From: Argentina anserina | Taxonomy: Eukaryota > Streptophyta > Magnoliopsida > Rosales > Rosaceae | Assembly: GCF_933775445.1 (NCBI RefSeq) | Contig: NC_065872.1 | Span: 21,824,001-21,888,000 of the forward strand | Length of the DNA: 64,000 nucleotides | Reading direction: 5' to 3' | In this document: piece after piece, positions 21,843 through 36,200 of the stretch | Layout of the letters: each line of letters starts with the position of its first letter | How positions within the stretch are numbered: position 1 is the stretch's first letter | Program-made: the position numbers and the translations under genes | The notes under the pieces: generated by a model | What the model was told of the DNA's origin: nothing | Database searches by the model: none | The model's input: the letters and a program-made list of their open reading frames with translations, nothing else

Positions 21843-24800
21843 ATATCCCGCGGTCAAATCGAATGTCTAGCTGATTGCGGAACCACCTACACTATCCTAC
21901 GACACATGCATTTGTTCACGGATCTAGTGTTTTCGACTTCTTCGATGACTACAATGATTGGCTCGAAATCCATCATTCAAGGACGAGACACTGCTTCTTT
22001 CAAGTTGCCTAATGGTACGACTCTTAACGTCGTAGACGCTCGTTATGCGCCGAAGTCTCCCCGCACCTTGCTAAGTTTTAAGGACATACGTGCCAATGGT
22101 TTTCACCTCGATACTTATGTTGAGAATGGAGAGGAATATTTTTGTGTTACCTCTGAGAAAGCAGGTCATCGCCGCATCTTAGAGAAGATCAAGAGTCTTG
22201 GGAATGGTTTGTATCTTACTTCCATTCGGATCTTTGAATCATATGCGGTTGAACGCAAGTTTTGTGATTCGGACTCTTATATGCTTTGGAATGCCCGTCT
22301 CGGGCACCCTGGACGTGATATGATGATTAGAATTCTTAAGAATTCACATGGTCATCCATTTTTCAAGTCCCGGAAGCGATTGAAGGATCACCTCACCCGT
22401 GCTCCGCACGGTGAGGCCGTGCCTACCCATGCACCGCATGGTGTGGCCGACCATGCCTCACTCGGCAGCTCCACGGCTTTCATTCCGTCGGTGGCGGCAT
22501 CCCCTCCTTCACAGGAGCTTGTGATGCCTCCCGTGCTCTCAATTGCCTCCATGGCAATTTCTGATGCCCATCGCTCGTTTTGCAAAGCTTGTTCTCTTGC
22601 TAAATTTTAAGGAAGTCCTTCTTTTGCTAAAGCTTCGACCGAGAACATTCCATTCTTACAACGTATCCAAGGTGACATTTGTGGACCTATTCAACCAGAA
22701 TGTGGACCTTTTCGATATTTTATGGTATTGGTTGATGCATCGACGCCTTGGTCACACGTCGCTTTGTTATCCACAAGGAATGCTGCATTTGCTAAGTTAT
22801 TAGCTGAGATCATCAAACTCCGGGCTCACCACCCCGATTATCCTATCAAATCCATTCGTTTGGATAATGCTGGAGAATTCACCTCCAAAACTTTTGATGA
22901 TTACTACATGTCTATTGGGATCGAAGTTGAACATCCTGTTCCTCATGTTCATTCACAGAACGGTCTAGCAGAGGCTACCATCAAGTGTATTCGGCTTGTT
23001 GCTCAGGCAATGGTTATGGGTACTAACCTGCCGGTCTCTGCGTGGGGATATGCAGTGTTGCATGCAGCGACACTTATTCGTTTCCGACCCGCGGCTAACC
23101 AAGCGTTTAGTGCGTACCAGATGGTAACTGGTTACGAACCCAATATTTCACACTTACGCATCTTTGGTTGCGCCGTTTCTGTGCCTATTACGCCTCCGCT
23201 GCGTACTAAGATGGGTCCTCAGAGACGATTAGGTATCTATGTTGGCTATAATTCCCCAACGATTGTCCGCTACTTAGAACCAACCACCGGAGATCTCTTT
23301 ACTGCAAGATTTGCAGATTGTCACTTTGATGAGACATGCTTCCCGTCGTTAGGGGGAGATGGGAATGTTATCATTCCAAATGAACGTCAGGAATTGACGT
23401 GGTGTGTCCCCACTATGTCTCATTATGATCCCCGCACTGCTCAAAGCGAGTTAGAAGTGCAACGCATTATCGACCTCCAGAACTTCGCGGATTCGATGCC
23501 CGACGGCTTTGTAGATATTGCTAAAGTGACGAGATCAAACATACCCGCTGCGAATGTACCGGCACGGTTGGATGTCCCGAAATACGGGCGTGGAAGACAA
23601 GCTCCTGGACCTAGCAACGTTGGCACCGCCCCTGACAGTGGGACGGAGGCCGGCGGCGGCACCACCGTACTCCGTGGTGTTGCCGGCGCCCCTTGTGGCG
23701 ACGATGCCAAGATGGCCCAGCATGGAGCAGCTTCGGCCTCGGCTCCTCAAAGGAAAATGGGGATACCGATAAACTCTAGGGATTCAAAATCTAGAAAGAA
23801 GCGAACGACTAAGGCACAACGCGTCATCAACGATGAATCACCATCGTATGAAGTTGTCTCTGATTACAGCTATGTCCATGAATCAACTCAAGTGTTACCG
23901 TGGGACGCTATGGAACCTTGTTTGATGCCAGAGAACAACGAAATCTCGGTAAACTACACAAGTGAGCAGTCGGTCCGAAACCGAGCCACTACATGCATTG
24001 ATGACGTTTTCGCTTATTCCGTCGCACATGAGATTATATCTGAAGACGACGTTGAACTTCGCTCTGTAGCTGAATGCGAACGCAGAGCTGATTGGCCGAA
24101 GTGGAAGGAAGCAATCCAGGTAGAACTTGACTCATTAGCGAAGCGAGAAGTCTTCGGAAAGGTTGAATTGACTCCAAGAGATGTCAAACCTGTTGGACAT
24201 AAATGGGTCTTCGTTCGTAAGCGTAATGAGATGAACGAGATCGTGCGCTATAAGGCAAGACTCGTGGCACAAGGATTCTCACACCGACCTGGTATTGACT
24301 ATGAAGAGACTTATTCTCCTATTATGGACATCATTACCTTCCGCTACCTTATTAGTCTGGTAGTGTCCGAAAGACTAAACATGCAGCTTATGGATGTGGT
24401 CACAGCTTATCTCTATGTGGATCTTGACGCAGAGATATACATGAAAGCTCCAGAGGGACTACCTTTACCTCCATCAAGTGCCTCCAGACCACGGAGTGCT
24501 CATGCAGTCAGATTACGTCGTTCATTGTACGGGTTAAAGCAATCCGGAAGAATGTGGTACAATCGGTTGCATCAATACTTGGTGAGAAGGGGTTACAAGA
24601 ATGATGAACTATGCCCATGCGTGTTCATACGAAAGACAAATTCCGGATTCGTCATCGTTGCAGTCTACGTTGATGACATGAACATAATCAGTACTCTTGA
24701 TGAGATTGAAGAGACCGTGTCTTATTTGAAGTCGGAATTTGAGATGAAAGATCTAGGGAGGAAGAAATTCTATCTCGGCCTTGAGCTTGTGCATAGGGCC

Positions 24801-25830
24801 GACGGAATCTTAGTGCATCAGTCAAATTACACGCAGAAGATGCTTCGATGTTTCAATATGGATCTATGCAGTCCATTGTCTACTCCCATGGTCGTCCGAA
24901 GTCTAGATATCAAGAAGGATCCCTTCCGTCCTAAAGAGGATGATGAAGAAGTTCTTGGTCTTGAAGTTCCATACCTTAGTGCGATTGGGGCACTATTGTA
25001 TCTTGCTCAATGCACTAGACCGGACATATCTTTCGCAGTGAACTTATTAGCTAGATTTAGCTCCGCGCCTACGCTACGTCATTGGAATGGAATTAAGCAT
25101 TTGTTTCAATACTTGAAAGGTTCCCTTGACATGGGATTGTTCTACCCCTATTGCAGAGAGAACACCACTACGATATCTCCCCACACCACCGCTGTCGCCG
25201 ACCCCGGCCTTGCCGCCGTACGCCGCAGCGACGCTGCTGGCCGCCATGGCGTGGAGACCGTGCATGGTGCCGAGAGCAGCAACCGGTCCCGTGCAGCTCT
25301 TTCCCCCGATGCAAAGACTCCAAACAACTTGTTAGTTGGTTATGCCGATGCAGGGTACCTTTCTGACCCTCACAAGGCTCATTCTCAAACCGGTTATGTG
25401 TTTACCATTGGGAATACGGCGATATCTTAGAGATCCACTCAGCAAACTCTTGTTGCTACTTCTTCGAATCACGCGGAGATCATCGCTCTCCATGAAGCAG
25501 TTAAAGAATGTGTTTGACTACGATCACTTGTTCGCCATATTCGTGATTCTTGTGGATTAGTCTCTACAACTGATCAGCCTACGTGCATTTATGAAGATAA
25601 TGCTGCTTGCATAGAGCAGACAAAGTTAGGTTTCATCAAGGGAGACAACACCAAGCATATTTCGCCTAAGTTCTTCTACAACGTTCAACAACAAAAGTTC
25701 TTGAATGTTTAGATCAATCAAGTGAGTTCAGAATCCAATGTTGCGGATTTGTTCACCAAGTCTTTGCCTAAATCTACTTTTGTGAAACATGTGAAGAGCA
25801 TTGACATGCGTCGTTTATCAGAACACTAGA
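21843..25830 (+). pseudogene. Copia family A Pol (protease, integrase, RT, RNase H)
   Basis: The protease active site is DCGTT (about 21876). GAG-pre-integrase has LWNARLGHPGRDMM. The zinc finger is unusually long: a GC-rich insert of about 60 residues lies between the His pair and CKAC (about 22385-22570). A TAA at 22608-22610 then interrupts. The integrase core follows in 22722-25430 (GDICGP, RLDNAGEF, QNGLAEATIK giving the D, D, E residues). RT has WVFVRKRNEMNEIVRYKARL, the TAYLYVDLDAEIYM strand, SLYGLKQSGRMWY and YVDDMNIIS. RNase H begins GYADAGYLSDP. Further stops occur at 25428, about 25516 and about 25710. Two more Ala/Gly-rich inserts lie between integrase and RT (about 23590-23760) and between RT and RNase H (about 25165-25310). 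Confidence 0.93.
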
Positions 25831-26004
25831 GTTTGGTAGACTTCAGGGGGAGTCTACATCACATGTTAAGATCCTTAAGTAGTTGGTGCGTTGTGCTCTT
25901 TTTCCCTTCGATCAAGCTTTTGTTTTACCCAAGAGGTTTTTGTTTTGCTTGACAAGGTTTTTACCGAGGCAACGTTGTGCGCCATGCAACCTAGGCATGC
26001 GACA

Positions 26005-26014
26005 CAAGGGGAAG
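26005..26014 (+). other. Polypurine tract, Copia family A
   Basis: AAGGGGAAG abuts the 3' LTR. A second G-rich phrase (TTCAGGGGGAG) lies about 160 bp upstream. Confidence 0.7.
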
Positions 26015-26199
26015 TGTTCCGGGAGAATTACTATTCTACCCTTGTGTGTGTCTTAGCCTAATAGGTTTCCCATTAGGAGATAGATTAGCATCTCCGTAAT
26101 AGATTAGGACTCCGAATCCTACGGGATTGTGCTTTTGTAAATGCCTATATATAGGTCACCATATCATTCAATAATACACAATTATTTCATCCTGAAACA
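26015..26199 (+). repeat. 3' LTR, Copia family A
   Basis: 185 bp, TGTTCCGGGAG...CCTGAAACA, paired with 18797-18981. Target duplication TGGAC follows. Confidence 0.95.
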
Positions 26200-26204
26200 T
26201 GGAC

Positions 26205-27100
26205 ATATTTAACCCAAAAAATTGATCTATTTCAGATTAAAGTTTCATTTGTAGGGTTAACTGAAACTTGGAAGCAATTGTAAAAGGAACTTGTAAAAGA
26301 TCAAAATACAAACCTGAATTCACTAGAAAAGTTCCGATTTAGACACTCTCATGGAATATAGCCATACTGTATTTTGGTCCCGAATTCACTAGGAAAAAAA
26401 AGAAGAGTGAACAAACAAATAAGGGGTATCTAAAAATTAAAGTGTAATCAACAAGATAAAAATAGGGTGTTGTTATTGGGACCTCCGAGTTTGCTCACTT
26501 CACCTCCTCCTAATTTCATTTATTAAATTACATATATATCCTCTTACATAATTACTATTAAGGATACCATGTATATAAATAATATTATATTATATTTTCT
26601 ATCGACTTTCCAAATCATTACTAACGGATTGCATTATGAATTATTTTGTTTATCAATTTTCGATATATTTTTACTACATACTCATTAAAACATTTATTTT
26701 TATATTCATTAAGAAATAAACTATATCTGAGATCATTCATATGACAAAAATTTATTATTATTATTATTATTATATGTAAGTGAAAATAAAATATACATAT
26801 TGTGTGTGTATGTATACTTGTAACACACTAGTAACTATTGAAACAAAATCTAAAAGACTAAAACATAGAGAGATCATAGATGTATTTTATAGCATATAAT
26901 TGATCGTGGGGATGATTCATATGATTCGGATATTTTTTTAATCGATGTCATTGGAAAATATTTCTTGAAATTTGATTGGAAAATGGAGGATTAGTGAGAT
27001 ACCATACGCACATGAAAAAAAAACATAACAAAAAAAAAACAGAGGAATTGAGGTTTACATGAGAAAAGAAAGAGAAAAAAAAACATTTGAGGTGTAATGA
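26205..27100. other. AT-rich intergenic DNA
   Basis: No gene recognised. It contains a TTA microsatellite at about 26754-26774 and several A-runs near the right end, next to the organelle-derived block. Confidence 0.6.
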
Positions 27101-27232
27101 GTGAATAATAGCTGTCATGAGCAATCTATTGAAGCTTTATTTAAGAGAGAATGGGGAGTGAATCAAAAGGCTTCCGTTTCCCTTCTTGATTTTGGGGCTC
27201 TCGGGCTCCTCTCGATCTTATTCGTGAGTTCA

Positions 27233-27337
27233 CCTGGTACTAGCAGCTTTATCGGGGAATTTCCCATCTTAGTAGGAGCTTTCCAAAGAAATAGCTTAGT
27301 AGCCACATTAGCTGCGCTTGGGATGATTTTAGGCGCG
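27233..27337 (+). pseudogene. nad4: nad4 fragment (NADH dehydrogenase subunit 4)
   Basis: The open frame 27101-27385 contains 35 residues matching the conserved membrane region of mitochondrial NAD4, beginning PGTSSFIGEF and continuing VGAFQRNSLVATLAALGM. Upstream (ALFKREWGVNQKASVS) and downstream (SLIGKVLRLMPHDAR) residues do not fit NAD4, so the fragment is embedded in chimeric sequence. NAD4 is a core proton-pumping subunit of mitochondrial complex I. This nuclear fragment is non-functional. Confidence 0.85.
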
Positions 27338-28123
27338 AGCCTAATAGGGAAAGTGCTAAGGTTAATGCCCCATGACGCGAGATAAAAGGACTAAGAGCCT
27401 TTATCCCATGGTCAACAATCGGCTTCACTCGCTCTCTAGCGGACCAAGGGACCAGGTGTTTGTACCAAATTCGACCATTTCCCCAGCTTGAATCTCACGT
27501 CCTAGGCGTAGGGGAGATCGGAGCAACAGGGAACGCCTAGACGACGTTTTTATTCCCGGGCTACAGTAAGTAGATCGAGAGGTCGTTCCGCCCTTTGTCC
27601 CCGAATATGGGTAATATGTTGTAAAAAAAAAAGTAGCTCCAATCTGACCTTGCTGGCGAGCGATCCATCTTTCCGGTGCCTTAAGCCAAGTCTTCCTCGA
27701 TTTCATGAGCCAAAAAAGCGAGCTCGGTTCTACCTTTACCTGGAACTACGTACGAATCTACTGCTTCCTCTGCTACAGGCGATAAGCCTAGATCCATTCT
27801 TCTGGATCTTCATTAGTCCTATTTCAGGTGCAAAGCCTCTTCAATAAAGACCTCTTTCTCTCTTTCTTTTCTTTCTCCCCCATCGTCTTCCCCAGTCCCT
27901 GAAAGCTCCCCCGAGCCTAGCCCTCTTTCTCAACTCCGTTTCGCCAACAAAGAAGTCATCCTTGATGATATCCCATTCCTTCCCTGCCGACTGGCGCTGC
28001 TGGTGGAATTGCAGCTTCCGCTCGGTGAATAGAATAAGCCCTCAAATTGTTCTAAACTGATTCGAGGACAACAAGACTAGATTTTCATATAATAATAATA
28101 AGGCAGCTAAGCGATTATAACTA

Positions 28124-28297
<174 letters not shown>

Positions 28298-28300
28298 CTA

Positions 28301-29848
<1,548 letters not shown>

Positions 29849-29856
29849 TACATTAG

Positions 29857-30478
29857 TAGGGGTGTAAATGAGTCGAGCCGAGCTGAATATTGGGTTGTTC
29901 ATGTTTGACTCGTTTTTATTCGATCAAGCTCGAGTCGGGCTAAAATTTGATTTTTATGTTTTATGTTCAATCTCAGCTCGGCTTGAAAAAACTCGAGCTG
30001 GGCTCGGGTCGAATCAAGCCGGCTTGAGTCATATGAAATTAAAATTTTAAAATTAAGAAAAAATAAAAAGAAAATTCAAAATATCATACAAAATCCCTTT
30101 TATATATAATAAACTAAAAATAACAAATTAAACTCGTTATTAAATTTAAAGTGATTGACTAACTATTATAGAAAGAACTAAAAGACTATTTCAAACTAAT
30201 ATTATATTTTTAATATTATTTCTCATCTAAAATACTTATACGATATCTATACTATAAAAGTTAAAAAGTCAATTATATTTAATAAACGAGCCGAGCCTTT
30301 AATAGTCTGACCTATCTCACGAGCTAAATGAGTCGAACCAGCCGAATAGTTGTTGTTCAAACTTGGCTCATTTTAAAGATCGGGCTAAATATTGAGATCA
30401 AGCTCAGCTCATTAAACTTTACAAATTCGAGCCGAACACAAGTCGAACACGAGTGGCTCGAGCTTACTTACAGCACTA
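29857..30478. mobile_element. hAT-type MITE, 622 bp
   Basis: The ends TAGGGGTGTAAATG and ...TTACAGCACTA form imperfect inverted repeats (9 of 11). A perfect 8-bp duplication TACATTAG flanks it (29849-29856, 30479-30486), the hAT signature. Both subterminal regions are built of short CGAGC/GCTCG phrases. It has no transposase and lies about 100 bp upstream of the LRR kinase promoter. Confidence 0.88.
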
Positions 30479-30587
30479 TACATTAGTTGTTTATTTGGTT
30501 TCTCCACTTCGGTGAAAATAAAAAGAACTTTCAACAGTGGTTTTCCAACCCTTACAGAACTTCTTGATCACATATTCTAAATGTTCA

Positions 30588-30593
30588 TATAAA
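30588..30593 (+). promoter_or_regulatory. Likely TATA box of the LRR receptor kinase
   Basis: TATAAA lies 91 nt upstream of the proposed start codon at 30679, between the hAT MITE and the gene. Confidence 0.45.
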
Positions 30594-30678
30594 TTAGATT
30601 GTCATGGCTCATAACCCAACACCAACCATATTTATCTCAATCTCCTTAGTCCAGAGACCAAAATACAATAATGACTCA

Positions 30679-31966
30679 ATGGGAGTTTTGGTTATGAATT
30701 TGGTTTTGATATCCTCATTAGTTCTAAACTGTTGTAGCTCCATGCAATTGAACCAACCGAGACTTGTGGGAAATGACTCAATGAGACGGATAGGCTGGCA
30801 TTGCTTGCCTTCAAAGCTCAAATACAACACGATCCGAACCGGGTCACAAGCTCATGGAATGAATCCCTTCACTTTTGCCAGTGGGTCACAAAGCTGGAGC
30901 TGGATTCTCTGGCGCTGGTGGGATCCATGTCACCACACGTAGGAAATCTGAGCTTCGTAAGAGTGCTAAATCTGCAGAACAATAGCTTCAGTCACCAAAT
31001 TCCACCTCAAATTGGGAATCTGCACAGATTGCAGGTATTGCGTCCAGGCAATAATTCACTTAGTGTCACCATTCCTCTCAACATCTCTAATTGCTTCCAA
31101 CTCAACTCTCTGGATCTTAGAAAAAAACAATCTCCTGGGTCAAAAATTCCTCCCCAACTCGGTTCGTTTCCAAAGCTAGATTTTTCAATTTGCGATTTAA
31201 CAATTTAATGGGAGAGATCCTCCTTCTTTGGGGAACATGTCTTCTCTCCAATATCTCGGTATAACTTCAAATAAGATAGAAGGAAGCATTCCTAGTTCTC
31301 TGTGCCAATTGAAAAAATTGAAAACTTTCTATTTAGGCGAAAATAAACCGACTTCACGGAAGCCTTCCCTCAAACTTTGGAATTGCCTTTCCCAACCTTC
31401 AAAAACTTGGGAATTGCCTTTCCCAACCTACAATGGTTTTCCAATTCCATGAATCAATTTACTGGGGTTATCCCATGGTCAATATCCAATGCAACAAATC
31501 TTGAAATTTTTCAATGTATATCCAACAACCACACTGGGCAGGTGCCTAGTTTACAAAAGCTTCACAACCTTATGGTATTCAGTGTGAGTATTAATAATCT
31601 TGGAAGCCGTAAAAATGGTGACTTGAATTTTGTCTCAGACTTGATCAATGCCACACAACTCAGAATTTTGGAGCTGAGCGACAACAATTTTGGAGACACG
31701 TTTCCCACATTAATATCCAATCTCTCAACCAATCTCCAGATACTTACAATTTGGGAAAACCATCTACATGGAAGCATCCCAACTGGATTGGGGAATCTCG
31801 TCAACCTTCAAGTACTGACTATGAATGAAAACAACTTTGAGGGTAGCATCCCCACGGATATCGGGAAAGCTTCAATGCCTGGGGCACTTAATCCCACTTA
31901 ATCTCAATAACAACAAATTTTCCGGGAGTATTCCGTCTGCTCTTGGAAATTTAACAATGTTAAGTG
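30679..31966 (+). pseudogene. LRR receptor-like kinase (class XII), 5' half
   Basis: It starts at ATG 30679 with a hydrophobic signal peptide (MGVLVMNLVLISSLVLNCC). The LRRNT segment (FKAQIQHDPNRVTSSWNES) and then leucine-rich repeats follow, for example HVGNLSFVRVLNLQNNSFSH, ISNLSTNLQILTIWENHLHG and HLIPLNLNNNKFSGSIPSAL. The class resembles EFR/FLS2/Xa21-type pattern-recognition receptors at the plasma membrane. The frame changes at about 30790, 31210, 31370 and 31860, and the usual Cys-containing stretch after the LRRNT Trp is missing. So the gene was already decaying. It stops abruptly at 31966, where a retroelement is inserted. The ectodomain and kinase continue at 46633, 14.7 kb away. 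Confidence 0.85.
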
Positions 31967-32140
31967 TGTTTCAGGATGAATCATTATTGAATGATAATGG
32001 GGCCTATATATAGGCATTACAAAACCACAATCCCGTATGATTCGGAGTACTAATCTATTACGGAGATGCTAATCTATCTCCTAACATGAAACATATTAGG
32101 CTAAGACACACAAGGGTAGAATAGTAATTCTCCCGGAACA
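31967..32140 (-). repeat. 3' LTR of the minus-strand Copia A copy
   Basis: 174 bp, TGTTTCAGGATG...CTCCCGGAACA, the reverse complement of the family A LTR with a short internal deletion. The 5 bases before it (AAGTG) would be the target duplication, but the partner side is lost. Confidence 0.9.
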
Positions 32141-33299
32141 CTCCTCCTTGTGTCGCATGCCTAGGTTGCATGGTGCACACATCGTTGCCTCGGTAAAAAC
32201 CTTGTCAAGCAAAATAAAAACCTCTTAGGTAAAAACAAAAACTTGATCGAAGGGAAAAAGAGCACAACGCACCGTCTACATTTGATAGCATCATGTGAGA
32301 TAGACTCCCCCTGATTAGTGCCATAATCATGGAGTATAAAGAACAACGTATACAACGTTCATTACATGCTTCTCAAACATAGTCTTAGGCTAATGATTAA
32401 TCATTAATCTAGCCACACATCCTTAGATCATACATGCAATACTTAGCCAAACTTAGATCTTAGGAAACAAGATTGCATAACAACTCAAAACAAGAGTTTG
32501 CAATGAAAATCATATTTTCGGGTAGAATGACCTTCACTCACTTAAATGGCCATAACTTTTTTGTCAAAATAGGTATCAGTGAACCGTAAAATGTTCTGAA
32601 AATTAGACACCCGTGGCTTTCCAGTGACATAAGGTTCACAACCTAATCCGATCGGAGCAGTTCACAATGCTCTGTCGAAGTTGACTGACTTGCAAATTTC
32701 CGGACAGAACTGTCCTACTTTGCTAAAACGGCCATAACTCACTCATTATGATAGCTATGAACGAATGGTTAGTGTCCCTGGAAAGTAGACACATAGGCCT
32801 TTCCAATGGTACCAATTTCACCATATTTCATCGAGCGAGCTGTGTTGTAAGTCTCGTTGAAGTTAACCTACGAAACTGGACATAATCTGATTTGCCACAT
32901 TCAATGTGTCTTTCGCAAAAAGAATGGGGGGATGGACCAATGAATGACTGATTTTGGTCCGAGATGGAACCGTACGCATCCTCTACACTACCAGTGTCGA
33001 CTACTACACCAAGGCGTACGTTGATGTTGCTGAAGCTGCTGGCGGCGCTGGTGTGGATAGGATTTGTGTTGGTTCACCAAGTGTAGAACTAAACCCATGT
33101 CAATGGAACAATGCAAGTCCAATGACGATGCATAGGCGCATAGTTAATCACATCATAATGAAAGCAATAGTGTCCCAACAACACTTACATATATGAATCT
33201 ATTGCTCATTGAATCTCTTCATCATCTATACTTAGACGGAATAGAGAATCAAGAATTAGCTTTCATATGAACACATATGGGTATGAGTTCTTGCAATCG

Positions 33300-36200
33300 A
33301 TTGTACTACGTTCTCTCGAACGTCGCAATCTGATTGCATAAGCTCTCTGTGGTCTGGAGGCATTTAAAGTCCCTCGGGCACTCTCATACCTACGTCAAGA
33401 TCCCTTTACAGATATTCTATGACCACTATCATATGCTGCAAATCAGTTTTCATGAACACTACTACTGATCAAGTAGCGGAAAGAAATTATGTCCAAAACG
33501 AGAGAATATAACTCATTGTAGTCAATACTAGAATAATAAGACAATCTTTGCGCCATAAGTCCTGCATATATCGCATGACTTCATCTTTCTCATTACACTT
33601 ACGAACAACGACCAACATAACAAGTCTAGTTCAGCCTGTATTGATTCTTTCCACTTCGGTCAAGTTGCTCATCGTTGATACTTTACAACGGAATAAGAGC
33701 ATAAACGAATACATCATCAATCATGGGAGATCAATCCATTAAACACGCGCGCGCGCTGTATATGATCAATTTTTGAGATTTCTATTCTTCTCTAACATCA
33801 ACAAAAGGAGTCTGTAGCGTCCCACAGAAACTTAGTTGATACACATGTTTAGAGAATATTTCTTGATGATGGGCGAAATACTTGTGCCTACGCACTTCGC
33901 TTCTTTCTGGTTTTGATTCCAGAGAATAATGGTCTCCCCCTCATCTATGCAGGAGCCAAGACCGAAGCTATGACCCTTACTAGTCCATCTTTGCATTTGC
34001 CGCCCTTGTTTTGTGGTGCAATACCACGGGCGCCGACAACACCACAGCGTACGATGGTGCCATCGCCGGCTTCCTTCCCACTATCAGGGATGGTGCCAAC
34101 GGTGCTAGGACCAGGTCATATGAAATTCTCCCATATTCTGAGAGTTCCAACCTTACCGACACATCACAGTATTTATGTGCGATCTCGTCACTTTCGCAAT
34201 ATCAGTAAAGTCATTAAGCATCGAATCTTTGACTTTCTAGAGGTAGATAATGCGTTGCACATTTGCTCACTTTGAGTAATGCGGGATCTTAATGAGACAT
34301 AGTGCCACACCACGTCAATTCCTGGCGTTAAAACCGGAATGGGAGCATTCCATATCTCCCCCTAACGACGGAAAGTATGTCTTATCAAAGTGACCGTCTG
34401 CTAATATCGCAGGATAGAGATCAATGGTTGTAGATTGGAAATAACGGACAAGTGTTGGTGATTCATAAATCATAACCAACCAGAATACTTAATCGTTTCA
34501 AGTAGACCCATTGAGATAACTACAATAGTGGCACATAAACAACTTTAACCAAATAGGCGTTTAATGAAAAGAATGTTGGGATCGTATCCAGTAACCATCT
34601 AGTACGCACTAAACGCTTGGCAAGTTGTTGGTCTAAAACGAATAAGTGTCGCTGCATGCAACATCATTACATATCTCCATGCAAAAATCGGCAGGTTAGT
34701 ACCCATAACCAAGTCCGAGCTCTGCTAGATCGTGCAGTGAATGAACATGAGGAATAATATGTTCAACGACGATCCCAGTAGACATGCAAAACGAAATCAT
34801 CAAAAATCGTGGAGGTGAACTCTCCAACAATATCCAATCAAATAGATTTGAGAGGATGGGAAGGGTGGTGAGCCCTTAGTATGATGATCATAGCTAAAAA
34901 CTTAGCAAATGCAGTGTTCCTTGTGGAAAGCAAAACTACGTGTGACCAACGCGTCGATGCTCTTAACCTATACCATAAAAATACCGAAAAGTGTCCGCAT
35001 TCGGTTGGATAGGGTCCACTAATGTCACCTTAAATATTTTGTAAGAATGGAATGTTCTCGGTTGGAGACTTATCAAAGAAATGACTTCCTTGAAATCTAG
35101 CAAGTGAACTAGCTTTGCAAAATGAGCGATGGGCATCAGAGATTACCATGGAGCCATTAGAAAACACGGGAGGCATCACAAGCTCCTGTGAAGGATGGGA
35201 TGCCGCCACCGATGGCCTAAATGCCATGGAGCCGCCGAGAAAGGCAGGCTCGGCCTCACCGTGCATGGCACGGATAGGCACGGCCTCACCGTGTGGAGCA
35301 CGGGTGAGGTGGTCCTCCAATCGCTTCGTGAACATGAAAAATAGATGATCATGTGAATTGCAAAGAACTCGAATCATCATATCTTGTTCAAAATGACCAA
35401 AAAATGATCATGTCAAAACCGAGAAGACAGCAAAACTGAACCCATAATTCAAAGAATCTTGAGTTACATAAAGCTACTGCAGCATGCAAGCAAAACTATG
35501 TCTGCAGGCGAACAAAGCTACTGTCTAAGCTTGAAAAAACTACTATCAATGAAATCTGACGGATTTATTCCTCTCCATTCTTAACATAAATATCAAGATG
35601 AAAATCCATCATTGGCATGTATGCCCTTTAAAACTTAGCAAGGCACGAAGATACATAACACAATCTCCGCACGAGATCCATAAAACAACTACCTACGCCG
35701 TAGGACAGTGTGGGTGATTACACAATTAGCAAGACACTCGATTTCACGGAGGGACATTCTTAAAATGAAGATTAAGAGAGTCAACAACGCGGTGAACTTC
35801 TCTAGATAATACGTCGTATGATATTGTAAGAGGGGGGATTGAAACAAATGTGCAATCCCATCGAGTGTATCACATGGAAATAGAATTACATTCTTCAACT
35901 TAAATAACTCAAAACCAGGTGAAATTTGGACTAGGAAAATGTGACAGAAAGGACTGCTGAAATATGCCGGGAAAATGACGAGAAACGATGAAAAAATCAT
36001 CGGAAAAACTCGCCAGAAGCCGGCGGCACCGATTGCCGGAAATCCGACCGGCAGCGGCCGAAGCTGGCCGGTATCGAAGCCATAATTTCAAGTCCGACAG
36101 GGAACGCCGTCAAGAACCAGATGGCGGTGCCGGAAATGCTGGAAAATGGCCGGAAGGAGGCGAATACGCCGGAAGGAGGCGAATACGCCGGAAAACGTTC

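Larger units (their letters stand above)
18797..26199 (+). mobile_element. Ty1/Copia LTR retrotransposon (family A)
   Basis: This 7.4-kb element has 185-bp LTRs (18797-18981, 26015-26199) and a perfect 5-bp target duplication TGGAC (18792-18796, 26200-26204). Gene order is gag, protease, integrase, RT, RNase H, which is the Copia order. I count 10 differences between LTRs (about 94.6% identical), so it is older than the Gypsy insertion. Several in-frame stops and one gag frameshift inactivate it. It differs from a typical compact Copia element in having a leader intron, an untranslated gag-pol gap of about 970 bp, and GC-rich linker inserts. A diverged sister copy lies at 31967-38066 on the minus strand. 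Confidence 0.95.

Noticed and set aside
26470..27095. Possible MITE with weak inverted ends (GTGTTGTTATT... / ...GTGAATAATAGC)
   Set aside because: The end similarity is poor and no target duplication is visible.
27101..27385. Functional nad4 gene
   Set aside because: Only 35 residues match NAD4 and the flanks are unrelated. It is a nuclear organelle-derived fragment.
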